Shown here: piece by piece, positions 8,956 to 18,172 of the stretch | Layout of the letters: every line of letters begins with the position of its first letter | Position numbering within the stretch: position 1 is the stretch's first letter | DNA from: Halobacillus_A sp043497005 | GTDB taxonomy: Bacteria; Bacillota; Bacilli; Bacillales; Halobacillaceae | Length of the DNA stretch: 64,000 bases | Assembly: GCF_043497005.1 (NCBI RefSeq) | Contig: NZ_JBIEKE010000001.1 | Location: 1,054,001-1,118,000 of the forward strand | Reading direction: 5' to 3' | Position numbers and translations under genes: made by a program | The notes under the pieces: generated by a model | What the model saw: the letters and a program-made list of their open reading frames with translations, nothing else | Told to the model about the DNA's origin: nothing | Databases searched by the model: none

Positions 8956-10182
8956 ATGAAAACCCAAATAAATGAAAGGCAATTAAGAGATCGGGAGGCA
9001 GTTATTTCATTAACACAGCAGCTTGTTAGAATCCCCAGCGTGTACCGTCCGGGCGAGGAAGGCGGGAATGAAGAGAAAGCCGCTCACTTTGTGGCTGATT
9101 ATTTAAAAGAAAAAGGCATCGAAGTATATATTGAAGAAGTCGAACCAGGACGTCCGAATGTCATTGGCATCATCGACTCTGGAAAGCCGGGGAAGACGCT
9201 ACTGCTTGAAGGACATACGGACGTTGTCACAGAAGGCGATCACTGTGCGTGGAAATACGGCCCTTTTGACGCGGAAATCGTTGACGGCGTCATGTATGGT
9301 AGAGGCACTAATGACACGAAAGGAAACTTAGCCTGTATGATTACCGCTGTTAATTCTATTTTACAGGACAAAGAATCGTTCAATGGCAAAATCATTTTAT
9401 GCATTCCGTGTGACGAGGAAGGCATGATGATTGGCATTAAGCATTTTATAAAAAATGGCTGGGCGGAAGGTGTTGATGGCGCAATCATATGCGAACCTGA
9501 AGAAAACCAGGTATGCATCAGCCAGCGCGGGGCTATGAGGATTGAACTCTTTACTTATGGAAAAATGGCGCATGGTGCGATTTCATGGAGCGGTATTAAT
9601 CCTAATTTGCGGATGGCGAGAGTAATTGTAGAGCTGGAAAAGCTCGAAATGAAAGAGCAGGAACGCTTAGGAAAACACCCAACTTTGGGCTGGCCTAGTA
9701 TAACGCCGACAATATTACGAGCGCCTGTGAAAGGGGATGCCCAAATTAATGTCATTCCTGATCTATGCATGACTACACTTGATATTCGTTCAGTGCCGGG
9801 TCAAGACCATGAGGAACTCAAACGAGAAATCAGAGATATTTTTGCAAAATTAGCAAAGGACGACGAAAACTTTAAAGCTGATTTTAACGTAATTGAAGAC
9901 CGTCCATGGACTGAGACGGATCGTGAAGAAGCGATTGTAAAGGCTGTAGCAAAAGCGGTTAAACAAGTCACGCAAAAAGATCCAGTGTATAACGGCGTCC
10001 CAGGAGCGACCGACGGCACCTTCCTTCATATCGCAGGTGTACCGATCGTAACCATAGGAGCGGGAGATCGTGACATTCCTCACCAAATCAATGAATACGT
10101 AGAAGTGGACGAATTAGCTGTTACGACTCAAATCTACCGACAAGCATGCTTAGACTTTTTAAATGAAGAGGGCGAAAAGTAA
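8956..10182 (+). CDS. M20-family metallopeptidase/deacylase (ArgE/DapE type)
   Basis: 408-residue cytoplasmic zinc hydrolase. Metal ligands appear in order: EGHTDVV (His near 88), RGTNDTKG (Asp near 120), CDEEG (catalytic Glu followed by Glu ligand, near 154-157), CEPE, and a late His in IPHQINEY. A dimerisation domain lies between about 195 and 310. Family members cleave N-acyl amino acids or dipeptides. It starts 1 nt after the symporter stop and overlaps the next gene by 1 nt, which suggests the symporter imports its substrate. Confidence 0.85.
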   Translation: MKTQINERQLRDREAVISLTQQLVRIPSVYRPGEEGGNEEKAAHFVADYLKEKGIEVYIEEVEPGRPNVIGIIDSGKPGKTLLLEGHTDVVTEGDHCAWKYGPFDAEIVDGVMYGRGTNDTKGNLACMITAVNSILQDKESFNGKIILCIPCDEEGMMIGIKHFIKNGWAEGVDGAIICEPEENQVCISQRGAMRIELFTYGKMAHGAISWSGINPNLRMARVIVELEKLEMKEQERLGKHPTLGWPSITPTILRAPVKGDAQINVIPDLCMTTLDIRSVPGQDHEELKREIRDIFAKLAKDDENFKADFNVIEDRPWTETDREEAIVKAVAKAVKQVTQKDPVYNGVPGATDGTFLHIAGVPIVTIGAGDRDIPHQINEYVEVDELAVTTQIYRQACLDFLNEEGEK

Positions 10183-11249
10183 TGCATAAAATTGCCGTTA
10201 TTCCCGGCGATGGAATTGGTCCGGAAGTAGTCAGCGAAGCCCTTGTTCTGTTAGAGGAGATCGTTAAGCATGATTCCTTACCTTTAGAATGGGAAGTTTT
10301 TGACTGGGGCTCTGAATATTATTTACAGCATGGGCAGATGATGCCGGAAGACAGCCTGGATCAATTGAAGACGTTTGATGCTATCTTGTTTGGTGCGATT
10401 GGAGACGCCCGGGTTCCTGACGATGTCACAATCTGGGAACTCATCATGCCGATCCGGAAAGAATTTCAACAGTACATTAACTATCGACCAGCAAAGCAGC
10501 TCGATGGCATACAATCCCCACTTCAGAGGAAGAAAGATATCGATTTCGTCATTATACGTGAAAATGCGGAAGGAGAATATTCAAACATGGGCGGGCACCT
10601 TTATAAAAACACTCATCAAGAAGTGGCCGTTCAAAATACAGTCATGACGCGGGAAGGCTGTGAAAAAGTCGGCCGCTATGCGTTTGATTTTGCCCGGGAA
10701 AATAACTACACATCGGTCACGAGTGCGACGAAATCAAATGCGATTATCCATACGATGGAGCTATGGGACCGCAGTATGACGAACGTTTCACACGACTATT
10801 CTGATATTGCTTTTGATTCAGTTTACATTGATGCGCTGGCTGCTTCAATGGTACAGCAGCCAGAAGAATTCGGTGTTGTTGTCGCCTCTAATTTATTTGG
10901 TGACATTCTATCAGACTTAGGTTCAGCTGTTGTTGGCGGGCTTGGTGTTTTTCCTTCAGCAAACATTAATCCAGAAGGCAGCTATCCGTCTATGTTTGAA
11001 CCTGTTCATGGTTCAGCCCCGGATATCGCCGGAAAAGGCATTGCGAATCCGGTGGCGCAAATTTGGTCACTGGCCCTTTTATTTGATCATTTAGGGTACA
11101 CGAAGCATTCGAACTTCATCTTTTCAGCAATAGAAAGCACGGTGCGTGGTCAAGTGGTAACGCCCGATCTTGGAGGCAGCTACTCGACGAAAGAAGTCGG
11201 ACAGGCTATTCGAGACCGAGTGGCTGCCGCATTTCAGGAGGTGGAATAA
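10182..11249 (+). CDS. Tartrate/D-malate dehydrogenase-like beta-decarboxylating enzyme
   Basis: 355 residues, isocitrate/isopropylmalate dehydrogenase superfamily. IPGDGIGPEVV at the N-terminus, the substrate loop IRENAEGEYSNMGG, the SATKSNA stretch and the C-terminal EPVHGSAPDIAGKGIANP nucleotide site are all present. The loop and the VPDDVTIWELIMPIRKEF helix fit the TtuC/YcsA/DmlA branch that acts on D-malate or tartrate, not IcdA or LeuB. NAD+ and a divalent metal are expected cofactors. ATG overlaps the M20 stop by 1 nt. Confidence 0.82.
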   Translation: MHKIAVIPGDGIGPEVVSEALVLLEEIVKHDSLPLEWEVFDWGSEYYLQHGQMMPEDSLDQLKTFDAILFGAIGDARVPDDVTIWELIMPIRKEFQQYINYRPAKQLDGIQSPLQRKKDIDFVIIRENAEGEYSNMGGHLYKNTHQEVAVQNTVMTREGCEKVGRYAFDFARENNYTSVTSATKSNAIIHTMELWDRSMTNVSHDYSDIAFDSVYIDALAASMVQQPEEFGVVVASNLFGDILSDLGSAVVGGLGVFPSANINPEGSYPSMFEPVHGSAPDIAGKGIANPVAQIWSLALLFDHLGYTKHSNFIFSAIESTVRGQVVTPDLGGSYSTKEVGQAIRDRVAAAFQEVE

Positions 11250-11995
11250 TGGACGTTAAACAAAAAACGATTATCGTCACAGGGGCAAACGGAGGCATGG
11301 GACTTGCGGTCGTTCATCAATTACTGAATGAAGGAGCACAAGTCGTTGGCTGTGACTTAAATCGTGATCAACTAGACAGCATTCAGCATCAGCAACTATC
11401 CATTTATGAAGGCGACTTACTTGATGAAGATTTTGTCCAAAGAGTGTTTCAGGAAACGAATGATCGTTACGGCAAAATTGATGGTCTTGTCAATGCCACA
11501 GGTATCGCACAGCAGGCGGAGCCGATTGAAAATGTCTCCCTGGAAACGTGGGAGAACTTAATGGATATTAATATGAAGCTGTTATTTTTAACGTGTAGAG
11601 AAGCGGCTAAATTTATGAAAGCGAAGCAAAGCGGTTCGATCGTCAATGTCGCTTCCATCTCTGCGGTACGTCCGCGTCCCGGCCTGCAAGCGTACGTAGC
11701 ATCAAAAGGCGGAGCCGAAAGCTTCTCAAGAGCACTAGCCATCGAATTGGCCGAGAATAACGTTCGAGTAAACACGGTTCATCCGGGTCCGTGTGATACG
11801 ACTATGCTCGATAAGTTTGCCGGTGAAGGTGTAGATATTGAGAAAGCAAAGGATGAAACGTTTAAGAATAGTGTCCCTTTAGGAAAACTTTTAACTCCTG
11901 AAAACATTGCATCATCAATCATTTTCCTATTATCGGATCAAGCGGATATGGTCACTGGTGCCGCTCTTAACGTAGACGGCGGAAGAGGCATTTAG
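11249..11995 (+). CDS. Short-chain dehydrogenase/reductase
   Basis: 248-residue classical SDR. The NAD(P) motif is TGANGGMG, the NAG-equivalent is VNATG, the catalytic Ser lies in VASISAV and the YxxxK motif is YVASK. An Asp after the second strand (CDLNRDQ) favours NAD+. The C-terminus ends in the usual VTGAALNVDGGRG. Its start overlaps the previous stop by 1 nt behind GGAGG, so it belongs to the symporter operon. Substrate not recognisable. Confidence 0.83.
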   Translation: MDVKQKTIIVTGANGGMGLAVVHQLLNEGAQVVGCDLNRDQLDSIQHQQLSIYEGDLLDEDFVQRVFQETNDRYGKIDGLVNATGIAQQAEPIENVSLETWENLMDINMKLLFLTCREAAKFMKAKQSGSIVNVASISAVRPRPGLQAYVASKGGAESFSRALAIELAENNVRVNTVHPGPCDTTMLDKFAGEGVDIEKAKDETFKNSVPLGKLLTPENIASSIIFLLSDQADMVTGAALNVDGGRGI

Positions 11996-12013
11996 AGACA
12001 GGGAGGGAAACAT

Positions 12014-13456
12014 ATGGACGAGCTGTTTATGTACATCGATGGGAGATGGCAAGAGAGTCATTCAGGTGAACGTTTAGACTACGTCAATCCAGCGAATCAA
12101 CAAGTGATTGGCACCATTCCACGAGGGAAAGCGGAAGATGTCAATCGAGCAGTTTCAGCCGCTAAAGATTCTTTTGAAGCGGACGAATGGAGAAAAATTA
12201 AACCTCATGAGAGAGGATATATTTTATCAGAAATGACATACAAGATAAGGAAAAATAAAGATGAATTGGCTCGCCTCGAAACGTTGGACGTGGGTAAGCC
12301 TTTGTCTCAAGCACATGCGGACGTAGAGGCAGCAGCCCGCTATTTTGAATTTTACGCAGGAGCAGCCGACAAATTGATGGGCGAAACGATTCCGATCGAA
12401 GACGGTTTGATCGATTTCACCGTCAGAGAACCAATCGGGGTCACCGCCCACATTATCCCGTGGAACTACCCGATTCAAATTACATCAAGAAGTACAGCTG
12501 CCGCCATTGCCACAGGTAACACGGTCGTCGTTAAAACCGCTGAACAAACCCCATTAACGTCAATGAAACTCGCGGAGTATTTTCACGAAACGGCTTTGCC
12601 AAAAGGTGTATTTAATGTAGTCACAGGCCTGGGACAGGAAGCCGGCGCTCGACTCGCCAATCACCCGGACGTCAATCACATTACATTTACTGGCTCTGTG
12701 CCTACAGGGATTAAAATAATGAAAGCAGCAGCGAATCACGTCGTTCCCGTCACACTAGAGCTGGGAGGTAAATCTCCCAATCTCGTTTTCTCCGATTGTG
12801 ACGAGAAGGAAGCCTTAAATGGTGTCATACGAGCTATTATTCAAAACGCCGGCCAAACGTGCTCTGCTGGATCAAGACTTTTAATTGAAGACTCATATAA
12901 AGAAAGATTTCTCTCCTTATTAAAAGCTAGATTTGAGGACCTAACGGTTGGATCAGGTGAAAAAGATTGTGATATCGGCCCTATCCTGTCTAAAGAGCAA
13001 TATGAGAAGATCGTTTCATACATTGAGCAAGGTAGAGAACAAGGTGAAATTATTACGGGAGGCGAACGCGTGCAAGTGGAAGGCTGTGAAAAAGGCTACT
13101 ATCTGCAGCCGACCATCATCGATCAGCTGCCATACAACAGCACGGTCGCTCAAGAAGAAATCTTCGGCCCCGTGTTGGCTGTCTTTTCTTTTCAAACAGA
13201 AGAAGAAGCATTGCAGTTGGCCAACGGTACTGATTATGGGTTAGTAACCGGCATATGGACTTCAGACATTGGCAAAGCCCACCGACTCGCTGATCAAATT
13301 CAATCGGGCCAGGTTTTTGTGAATAACTATGGAGCTGGAGGCGGCATACAAATGCCATTTGGCGGGTATAAAAGAAGTGGGTTCGGCAGGGAGAAAGGAT
13401 TTGAAGCACTGAAGAACTATACCCAGCTGAAAAATGTAGCGATTAAGTATAGATAA
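12014..13456 (+). CDS. Aldehyde dehydrogenase, betaine-aldehyde-dehydrogenase-like
   Basis: 480-residue NAD(P)-dependent aldehyde dehydrogenase. The active-site Glu lies in LELGGKSPN, the catalytic Cys in NAGQTCSAGSR, the cofactor loop is FTGSVPTG and the oxyanion Asn is in IIPWNYPIQ. EIFGPVL and MPFGGYKRSGFGRE are also conserved. Length is typical. It ends the operon: a terminator follows at 13476. It would oxidise an aldehyde released by the upstream dehydrogenases. Confidence 0.87.
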   Translation: MDELFMYIDGRWQESHSGERLDYVNPANQQVIGTIPRGKAEDVNRAVSAAKDSFEADEWRKIKPHERGYILSEMTYKIRKNKDELARLETLDVGKPLSQAHADVEAAARYFEFYAGAADKLMGETIPIEDGLIDFTVREPIGVTAHIIPWNYPIQITSRSTAAAIATGNTVVVKTAEQTPLTSMKLAEYFHETALPKGVFNVVTGLGQEAGARLANHPDVNHITFTGSVPTGIKIMKAAANHVVPVTLELGGKSPNLVFSDCDEKEALNGVIRAIIQNAGQTCSAGSRLLIEDSYKERFLSLLKARFEDLTVGSGEKDCDIGPILSKEQYEKIVSYIEQGREQGEIITGGERVQVEGCEKGYYLQPTIIDQLPYNSTVAQEEIFGPVLAVFSFQTEEEALQLANGTDYGLVTGIWTSDIGKAHRLADQIQSGQVFVNNYGAGGGIQMPFGGYKRSGFGREKGFEALKNYTQLKNVAIKYR

Positions 13457-13475
13457 CTATAATGATACTTACGTT

Positions 13476-13521
13476 AAATCCTGTTTCAAGATCTACTTAA
13501 GATCTAGTTACAGGATTTTTT
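13476..13521 (+). terminator. Rho-independent terminator after the aldehyde dehydrogenase
   Basis: Stem AAATCCTGT (13476-13484) pairs with ACAGGATTT (13510-13518); an inner AGATC/GATCT stem adds stability, and a T-run follows to 13521. Confidence 0.85.
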
Positions 13522-13565
13522 AGTTAAATTCCAAATGAAAAATTCAGAAAATTATCAATTCTCCA

Positions 13566-13606
13566 TTGACATATAAGTACAATAAGCCTAGTATGTAATT
13601 AAACTA
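13566..13606 (+). promoter_or_regulatory. Sigma-A promoter of the cell-wall recycling operon
   Basis: TTGACA (13566-13571), 17-bp spacer, TAGTAT (13589-13594), 64 nt ahead of the RpiR-type regulator. The -10 box is embedded in an imperfect palindrome TAGTATGTAATTAAACTA (13589-13606), a plausible autoregulatory operator for that regulator. The operator call is inference. Confidence 0.65.
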
Positions 13607-13657
13607 CAAGATTAACTAAACTTTATGAAGTTTTGCTTCTTTTAAAGGATGATTGAT

Positions 13658-14503
13658 GTGCCAAACACGATTGAAAAATTACGTCAGTGTTATCAGGATC
13701 TGAGCCGTGCGGAACAAAAGGTGGCAGAGTATATTCTTGAAAACCCTTTCAAAGTGTTAGGAATGCCAATAGCTAACCTTTCTGAAGAAACGGCTACGAG
13801 TGAAGCCACAATTATTCGGATGTGCCGTTCTCTTCATTTAAAAGGTTACACGGACTTAAAGTTGAATATTTCGGCGTCATTAAATGGAGAAAAAGAGTAC
13901 AAAGATCGGTATGAGGATATTTCAGCGGATGCCAACTTGACGGACATTATACAGCTCGTATCCAATAACAATATGCGTTCGATTAAGTTGACTCATTCAT
14001 TAATTGATGAGGCCCAAATGGAGAAAGCTGTCTCTGCTTTAAATTGTGCTCGAAGGATTGCCGTTATTGGTGTCGGAGCTTCGGCTATAGTTGCACTGGA
14101 TTTTGAACAAAAGTGCAAGCGTATAAATATGTGGTGTGAAGCATTTACGGATGGACATTCGCAATTAACATCAGCCGTCCATTTAACCGAAAAGGATGTT
14201 GTGATGGCGATTTCCTACTCAGGGGAAACAAAAGAAATCGTCGATACGATGAAAGTTGTGAAGGAACGGAGGGCACAGACTATTTCCATTACGGGCTATG
14301 GAAATAATGTTGTACAGAGATTAGCCGATGTTAATTTATACGCCTCTCCCATTGAAAAAAATATTCGCAGTGGCGCCACTGCTTCAAGAATCGCACAGTT
14401 AAATATTGTAGACGTTTTGTTTACAGCCCTTGCTTCCATTAACTTTGAAGACTCTGTTCGAATGTTGGATGAAACGAGGGAAGTTCTGCGCAAAAAAACT
14501 TAA
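13658..14503 (+). CDS. RpiR-family regulator, MurR-like
   Basis: 281 residues. N-terminal HTH_6 domain (about 1-75, with ATSEATIIRMCRSL as recognition region) and C-terminal SIS sugar-phosphate-binding domain (about 105-260; GVGASAIVALDF, AISYSGETKE). GTG at 13658 is 8 nt after AAAGGA; the upstream in-frame ATG at 13649 overlaps that ribosome site. It is the first gene of an operon with hydrolase, oligopeptide importer, anmK and murQ, so MurNAc-6-phosphate is the likely ligand, as for MurR of E. coli. Ligand is inferred. Confidence 0.85.
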   Translation: MPNTIEKLRQCYQDLSRAEQKVAEYILENPFKVLGMPIANLSEETATSEATIIRMCRSLHLKGYTDLKLNISASLNGEKEYKDRYEDISADANLTDIIQLVSNNNMRSIKLTHSLIDEAQMEKAVSALNCARRIAVIGVGASAIVALDFEQKCKRINMWCEAFTDGHSQLTSAVHLTEKDVVMAISYSGETKEIVDTMKVVKERRAQTISITGYGNNVVQRLADVNLYASPIEKNIRSGATASRIAQLNIVDVLFTALASINFEDSVRMLDETREVLRKKT

Positions 14504-14524
14504 TTTGAAAGGAGGAAGAAATTT

Positions 14525-15595
14525 TTGAAAGATGAACTAAACTTGTTTTTTAACAAACATCTTCAAAAGGAGTACTTTTCAGGTCTTACATGTTGTGTCT
14601 CTATAGATGGGGAGGTTCTTTACCATGAAGCCTACGGAAAAGTAAGTAATCAACGCAATGAAATATGTCGCAAGGATACTATCTTTGATTTAGCCAGTTT
14701 AACAAAATTGGTAACTACTACTTTAATTCTTCAACTCATTTCCAATAAGAAATTTACACTATCAACTTCATTAGGGGAATGTCTTCCAGCATCAGTAGAT
14801 CACTCTATCCTCTCCCCCATTACGATGCGTCAATTACTTACTCATACTAGCGGTTTAATCAGCTGGTACCCGTTTTACTCTCATCTTCCAGATAAGAACA
14901 TATGGAACATATTAAACAGCATAAATCTTCTACATACATCACAGAATTCAGTCTTATATAGTGACTTAAACTTCATTTTGCTTGGAGAAGTGTTGAAAAA
15001 CCATTATCAAGCAAGCTTATCTACCATAGTTTCCAACCACATTTCAAAGCCTTATCACTTAAATTCGTTGAGTTATTCGCCTTCCACTTGGGAGTCGATT
15101 GCTGAAACAGAGTTTGGGAATCAAATAGAAATGAAGATGGTGAATGATCGCCATTATACCTTTAATAATTGGAGGGATGTAAAATTCCCGATTGTCGGAG
15201 AAGTGAATGATGGGAATACTTATTACTTTTTTAATGGAGAATCTGGCCACGCTGGTCTGTTTTCAAATGTAAGAGATCTCGTGTCGTTAGGAGAAATGTA
15301 TGTGCTGGATGAAAATCAGAATAGAGTTATCGATCAGCATTTGCTTCAAGAGTCTTTAAAGGAACAGGCACCTGGCAGAGGATTAGGATGGCAGATTTCT
15401 GATCCGTTTTTATCCGGTGCGGGACATACAGGATTTACGGGTACAATGCTTTTTGTGGAACCGGAACAGCGAATTTCTGTAGGGATTCTAACCAATCGTT
15501 TAAATGTTTCATCTCCGAAAAATCTTTATGACTTTAGAAAAGAAGCGATTCAAATGATTACATCTTACATAAAAAAGGAGAGGTTTTATGCTTAA
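14525..15595 (+). CDS. Serine hydrolase, class C beta-lactamase fold
   Basis: 356 residues, TTG start behind AAAGGAGGAAGAAATTT. Motifs: SxxK in LASLTKL (Ser near 61), the second motif as YSD in LYSDLNF where YxN is usual, and HAG in SGHAGLFS as the third motif. No signal peptide is evident, so it is probably cytoplasmic and acts on imported muropeptides. B. subtilis keeps an unrelated-length member of the same fold (AmiE/YbbE) in its murQ-murR-nagZ operon, which supports a role in cleaving the lactyl-peptide bond. It overlaps the binding-protein gene by 8 nt. Confidence 0.75.
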   Translation: MKDELNLFFNKHLQKEYFSGLTCCVSIDGEVLYHEAYGKVSNQRNEICRKDTIFDLASLTKLVTTTLILQLISNKKFTLSTSLGECLPASVDHSILSPITMRQLLTHTSGLISWYPFYSHLPDKNIWNILNSINLLHTSQNSVLYSDLNFILLGEVLKNHYQASLSTIVSNHISKPYHLNSLSYSPSTWESIAETEFGNQIEMKMVNDRHYTFNNWRDVKFPIVGEVNDGNTYYFFNGESGHAGLFSNVRDLVSLGEMYVLDENQNRVIDQHLLQESLKEQAPGRGLGWQISDPFLSGAGHTGFTGTMLFVEPEQRISVGILTNRLNVSSPKNLYDFRKEAIQMITSYIKKERFYA

Positions 15596-17135
15596 GAAAT
15601 GGAGTTTACTTTTGTTGGTTTTAGTTCTTTCCCTGGTTATTTCAGCTTGTTCAGAAGAGAGTGATGCAGGTGATGAGGGTGAGGATACCAGTGAGAGCAC
15701 TGCACAAGAATTAAAGATCGCGAATGACCAGGAGCCGGCGGGGCTTGATCCTCATAAGACACCTGCCCATTCTTCAGTTCGCATTTATTCGAAAGTTTAT
15801 GAAGGACTTGTCAGTCTAGATGAGAATATGGAAATTGAAGGTCAGCTTGCTGAAAGCTGGGATCAGCCGAGTGATGACACTTATGTCTTTAATCTTGTGG
15901 AGGGTGTAAAATTTCATAATGGTAGAGAAATGACAGCTGAAGATGTGAAATACAGCTTTGAACGTATTTTAGACGAAGAAACGGCTTCTCACATTGCTTC
16001 CTATTTTAATATGGTGGATTCGATCGAAGTCGTAGATGATTATACTGTTCAATTTAATTTATCTGAGCCATCCGCTTCTTTCCTAAATAATCTAACCAAT
16101 GCAAGTGCAGCTATCGTACCTGAAGAACTAGTGGAAGAAAACGATGGAGATCTTCAACAGGTGGCTGAAGGAACAGGACCTTTTACATTCGTAGAATGGG
16201 TACCTGATAGTAAAGTTACTCTTGAGAAGAATGAAGATTACTATATTGAAGGACAGCCTAAACTGGACACTGTAAGCTACTACACAATGAAAGAAGAGGC
16301 GTCCAGGTTATCAGCGATCCGTACAGGTGAAGTGGATATGACTACCGTAGGGGCTAAATCTTCTTCACTGCTTGAAGATCAGGAAAATGTCGAAGTGATC
16401 GATTATCAGTCCCTCGAGTACAGCTACGTTGGATTTAATGTAGATAAAGAACCGTTTAATGATGAGAAAGTTCGCCAGGCTCTAAGTTTAGCTACTGATC
16501 GCGATAAAGTTACGGAGATTGTATGGGATGGAGACGCTGAGCAGTCCGGACCTGTGGCTCCGTCCATGGGGGAATGGCCTATTGATGTAACGGAGGAAGA
16601 GCTTTATAACCGCGATATTGAAAGAGCTAAGGAACTGTTAGCTGAGGCAGGCTATGAGAATGGATTTGAGACAGAAATTACTACGGCTTCTACCTACCCG
16701 GATATGGTCGATACGGCTCAACTTTTACAACAACAATGGGCAGAAATTGGCGTGGATGCTTCCATTAACCAGATTGAATGGGGAGAGTATATCGATGTTT
16801 GGTCTAACACATCAGCTGACGTCCTAATTGGCCGAAATGGCTCAGGCACAGACCCTGATCGTTCACTTAATTACTTTTTCCATACAGAAGGCTCAGCAAA
16901 TGTTTGGAACTTCTCTAACGAAGACTATGATCAGCTTGTAGAAGAAGCGGAAATGGAAAACGATCAAGAGTCTCGTAAAGAAATGTACGTGGAAGCACAA
17001 GAAGAAATAATCAATCTTTCACCAAACTTGTTCTTGGTTTCTCCAAAAAATTATGTAGCTGTCAATGAGAGTGTAGCCAACTACACCCCTTATGCGCATA
17101 ATGCAGAAGATATTGTGGAAGTTACGAAAGAATAA
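15588..17135 (+). CDS. Oligopeptide/muropeptide ABC transporter binding lipoprotein (SBP family 5)
   Basis: 515-residue extracellular lipoprotein. The signal peptide ends in the lipobox ISAC (Cys near 21), followed by an acidic linker. The SBP_bac_5 region shows GLDPHKTPAHS, the VYEGLVSLDE strand, FHNGREMTAEDVKYSFERIL and EGTGPFTFVEW. It matches DppA/OppA-type binding proteins. In an operon with anmK and murQ the cargo is probably cell-wall peptides or muropeptides. ATG at 15588 follows AAAAGGAGAGG. A stem-loop follows the stop. Confidence 0.85.
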   Translation: MLKKWSLLLLVLVLSLVISACSEESDAGDEGEDTSESTAQELKIANDQEPAGLDPHKTPAHSSVRIYSKVYEGLVSLDENMEIEGQLAESWDQPSDDTYVFNLVEGVKFHNGREMTAEDVKYSFERILDEETASHIASYFNMVDSIEVVDDYTVQFNLSEPSASFLNNLTNASAAIVPEELVEENDGDLQQVAEGTGPFTFVEWVPDSKVTLEKNEDYYIEGQPKLDTVSYYTMKEEASRLSAIRTGEVDMTTVGAKSSSLLEDQENVEVIDYQSLEYSYVGFNVDKEPFNDEKVRQALSLATDRDKVTEIVWDGDAEQSGPVAPSMGEWPIDVTEEELYNRDIERAKELLAEAGYENGFETEITTASTYPDMVDTAQLLQQQWAEIGVDASINQIEWGEYIDVWSNTSADVLIGRNGSGTDPDRSLNYFFHTEGSANVWNFSNEDYDQLVEEAEMENDQESRKEMYVEAQEEIINLSPNLFLVSPKNYVAVNESVANYTPYAHNAEDIVEVTKE

Positions 17136-17144
17136 CTTATTGAT

Positions 17145-17167
17145 GTGCTGCCTATACCAGGCAGCAC
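17145..17167 (+). other. Intercistronic stem-loop after the binding-protein gene
   Basis: GTGCTGCC (17145-17152) pairs with GGCAGCAC (17160-17167), loop of 7 nt, followed by only a weak T-rich tract. Such hairpins between a binding protein and its permeases usually stabilise the upstream mRNA or act as partial terminators, raising binding-protein yield. Role is inferred. Confidence 0.7.
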
Positions 17168-17195
17168 TCAACATTTATTTTAAGGGTGAAATAGA

Positions 17196-18140
17196 ATGCT
17201 TACATATATAATTCGAAGAATCTTAATGCTAATCCCAGTTCTATTCGGAGTCTCTGTGTTTATTTTTATCATCATGCGCATCGTACCTGGTGACTTAGCG
17301 ATGACGATCTTAGGTAATAACGCCACGCCGGAATCACTACGTCAACTCCGTGAAGATTTCGGTCTCAATTTACCTTTGTATGTGCAATATTTTAATTGGA
17401 TGGGTGGAGTGTTAACAGGAGATTTCGGTCAGTCCATGCGAACAGGTCAAGAAGTGCTACCAGATATTCTAAACCGATTTAAGTTGACGTTTGAGCTTAC
17501 TTTGCTTTCTGCTTTTATTTCCTGGATTATTGCCATTCCTTTAGGAATTATTGCAGCAGTCAAAAGAAATACAAATGCAGACTTTGGCGTAAGGTTAATC
17601 TCGTTGCTGGGGGTCTCTGTACCAAACTTTGCTTTGGCGATCATAATTATTCTTGTTTTATCACTCGCATTCTCGTATAGTCCTCCAATTGAATATGTTG
17701 GCTTTTTTGAAAATCCACTTCAAAACTTAGAAATCATGATTATACCAGCTATTGTACTTGGAAGTTCGATGGCTGGAGCAGTGATGAGAATGACGAGGTC
17801 TTCTATTCTGGAAATCCTAAGGCAGGATTTCATTAGAACAATTAGGGCAAAGGGTGCAAGAGAAAGAATAGTTATCTTCAACCATGCCCTTCGAAACGCC
17901 ATGATTCCCATTTTGACAATTATAGGTCTGCAAGTGGGAACGCTTCTTGGCGGCACGGTCATAATCGAACAGATTTTTTCATTGCCGGGCCTTGGTCAGC
18001 TAGTATTAACAGCCATTAATCAAAGGGACTTTATAGTTGTGCAGGGAGCTGTATTATTTATCGCCTTTGTTTTTGTGCTTATTAACTTACTAGTAGATGT
18101 ACTCTATTCTTACTTAGATCCAAGAATCAAGTATAAATAA
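17196..18140 (+). CDS. ABC transporter permease, DppB/OppB type
   Basis: 314 residues with six membrane helices. N-terminal MLTYIIRRILMLIPVLFGVSVFIF is the standard DppB helix, and the cytoplasmic EAA loop reads RTIRAKGARERIVIFNHALRNAMIP. Followed 32 nt later by the DppC partner. Forms the membrane channel of the importer with the next gene product. Confidence 0.9.
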   Translation: MLTYIIRRILMLIPVLFGVSVFIFIIMRIVPGDLAMTILGNNATPESLRQLREDFGLNLPLYVQYFNWMGGVLTGDFGQSMRTGQEVLPDILNRFKLTFELTLLSAFISWIIAIPLGIIAAVKRNTNADFGVRLISLLGVSVPNFALAIIIILVLSLAFSYSPPIEYVGFFENPLQNLEIMIIPAIVLGSSMAGAVMRMTRSSILEILRQDFIRTIRAKGARERIVIFNHALRNAMIPILTIIGLQVGTLLGGTVIIEQIFSLPGLGQLVLTAINQRDFIVVQGAVLFIAFVFVLINLLVDVLYSYLDPRIKYK

Positions 18141-18172
18141 GTTGAAGTTTTTTAACAAAAGGGTGAGTAGTA

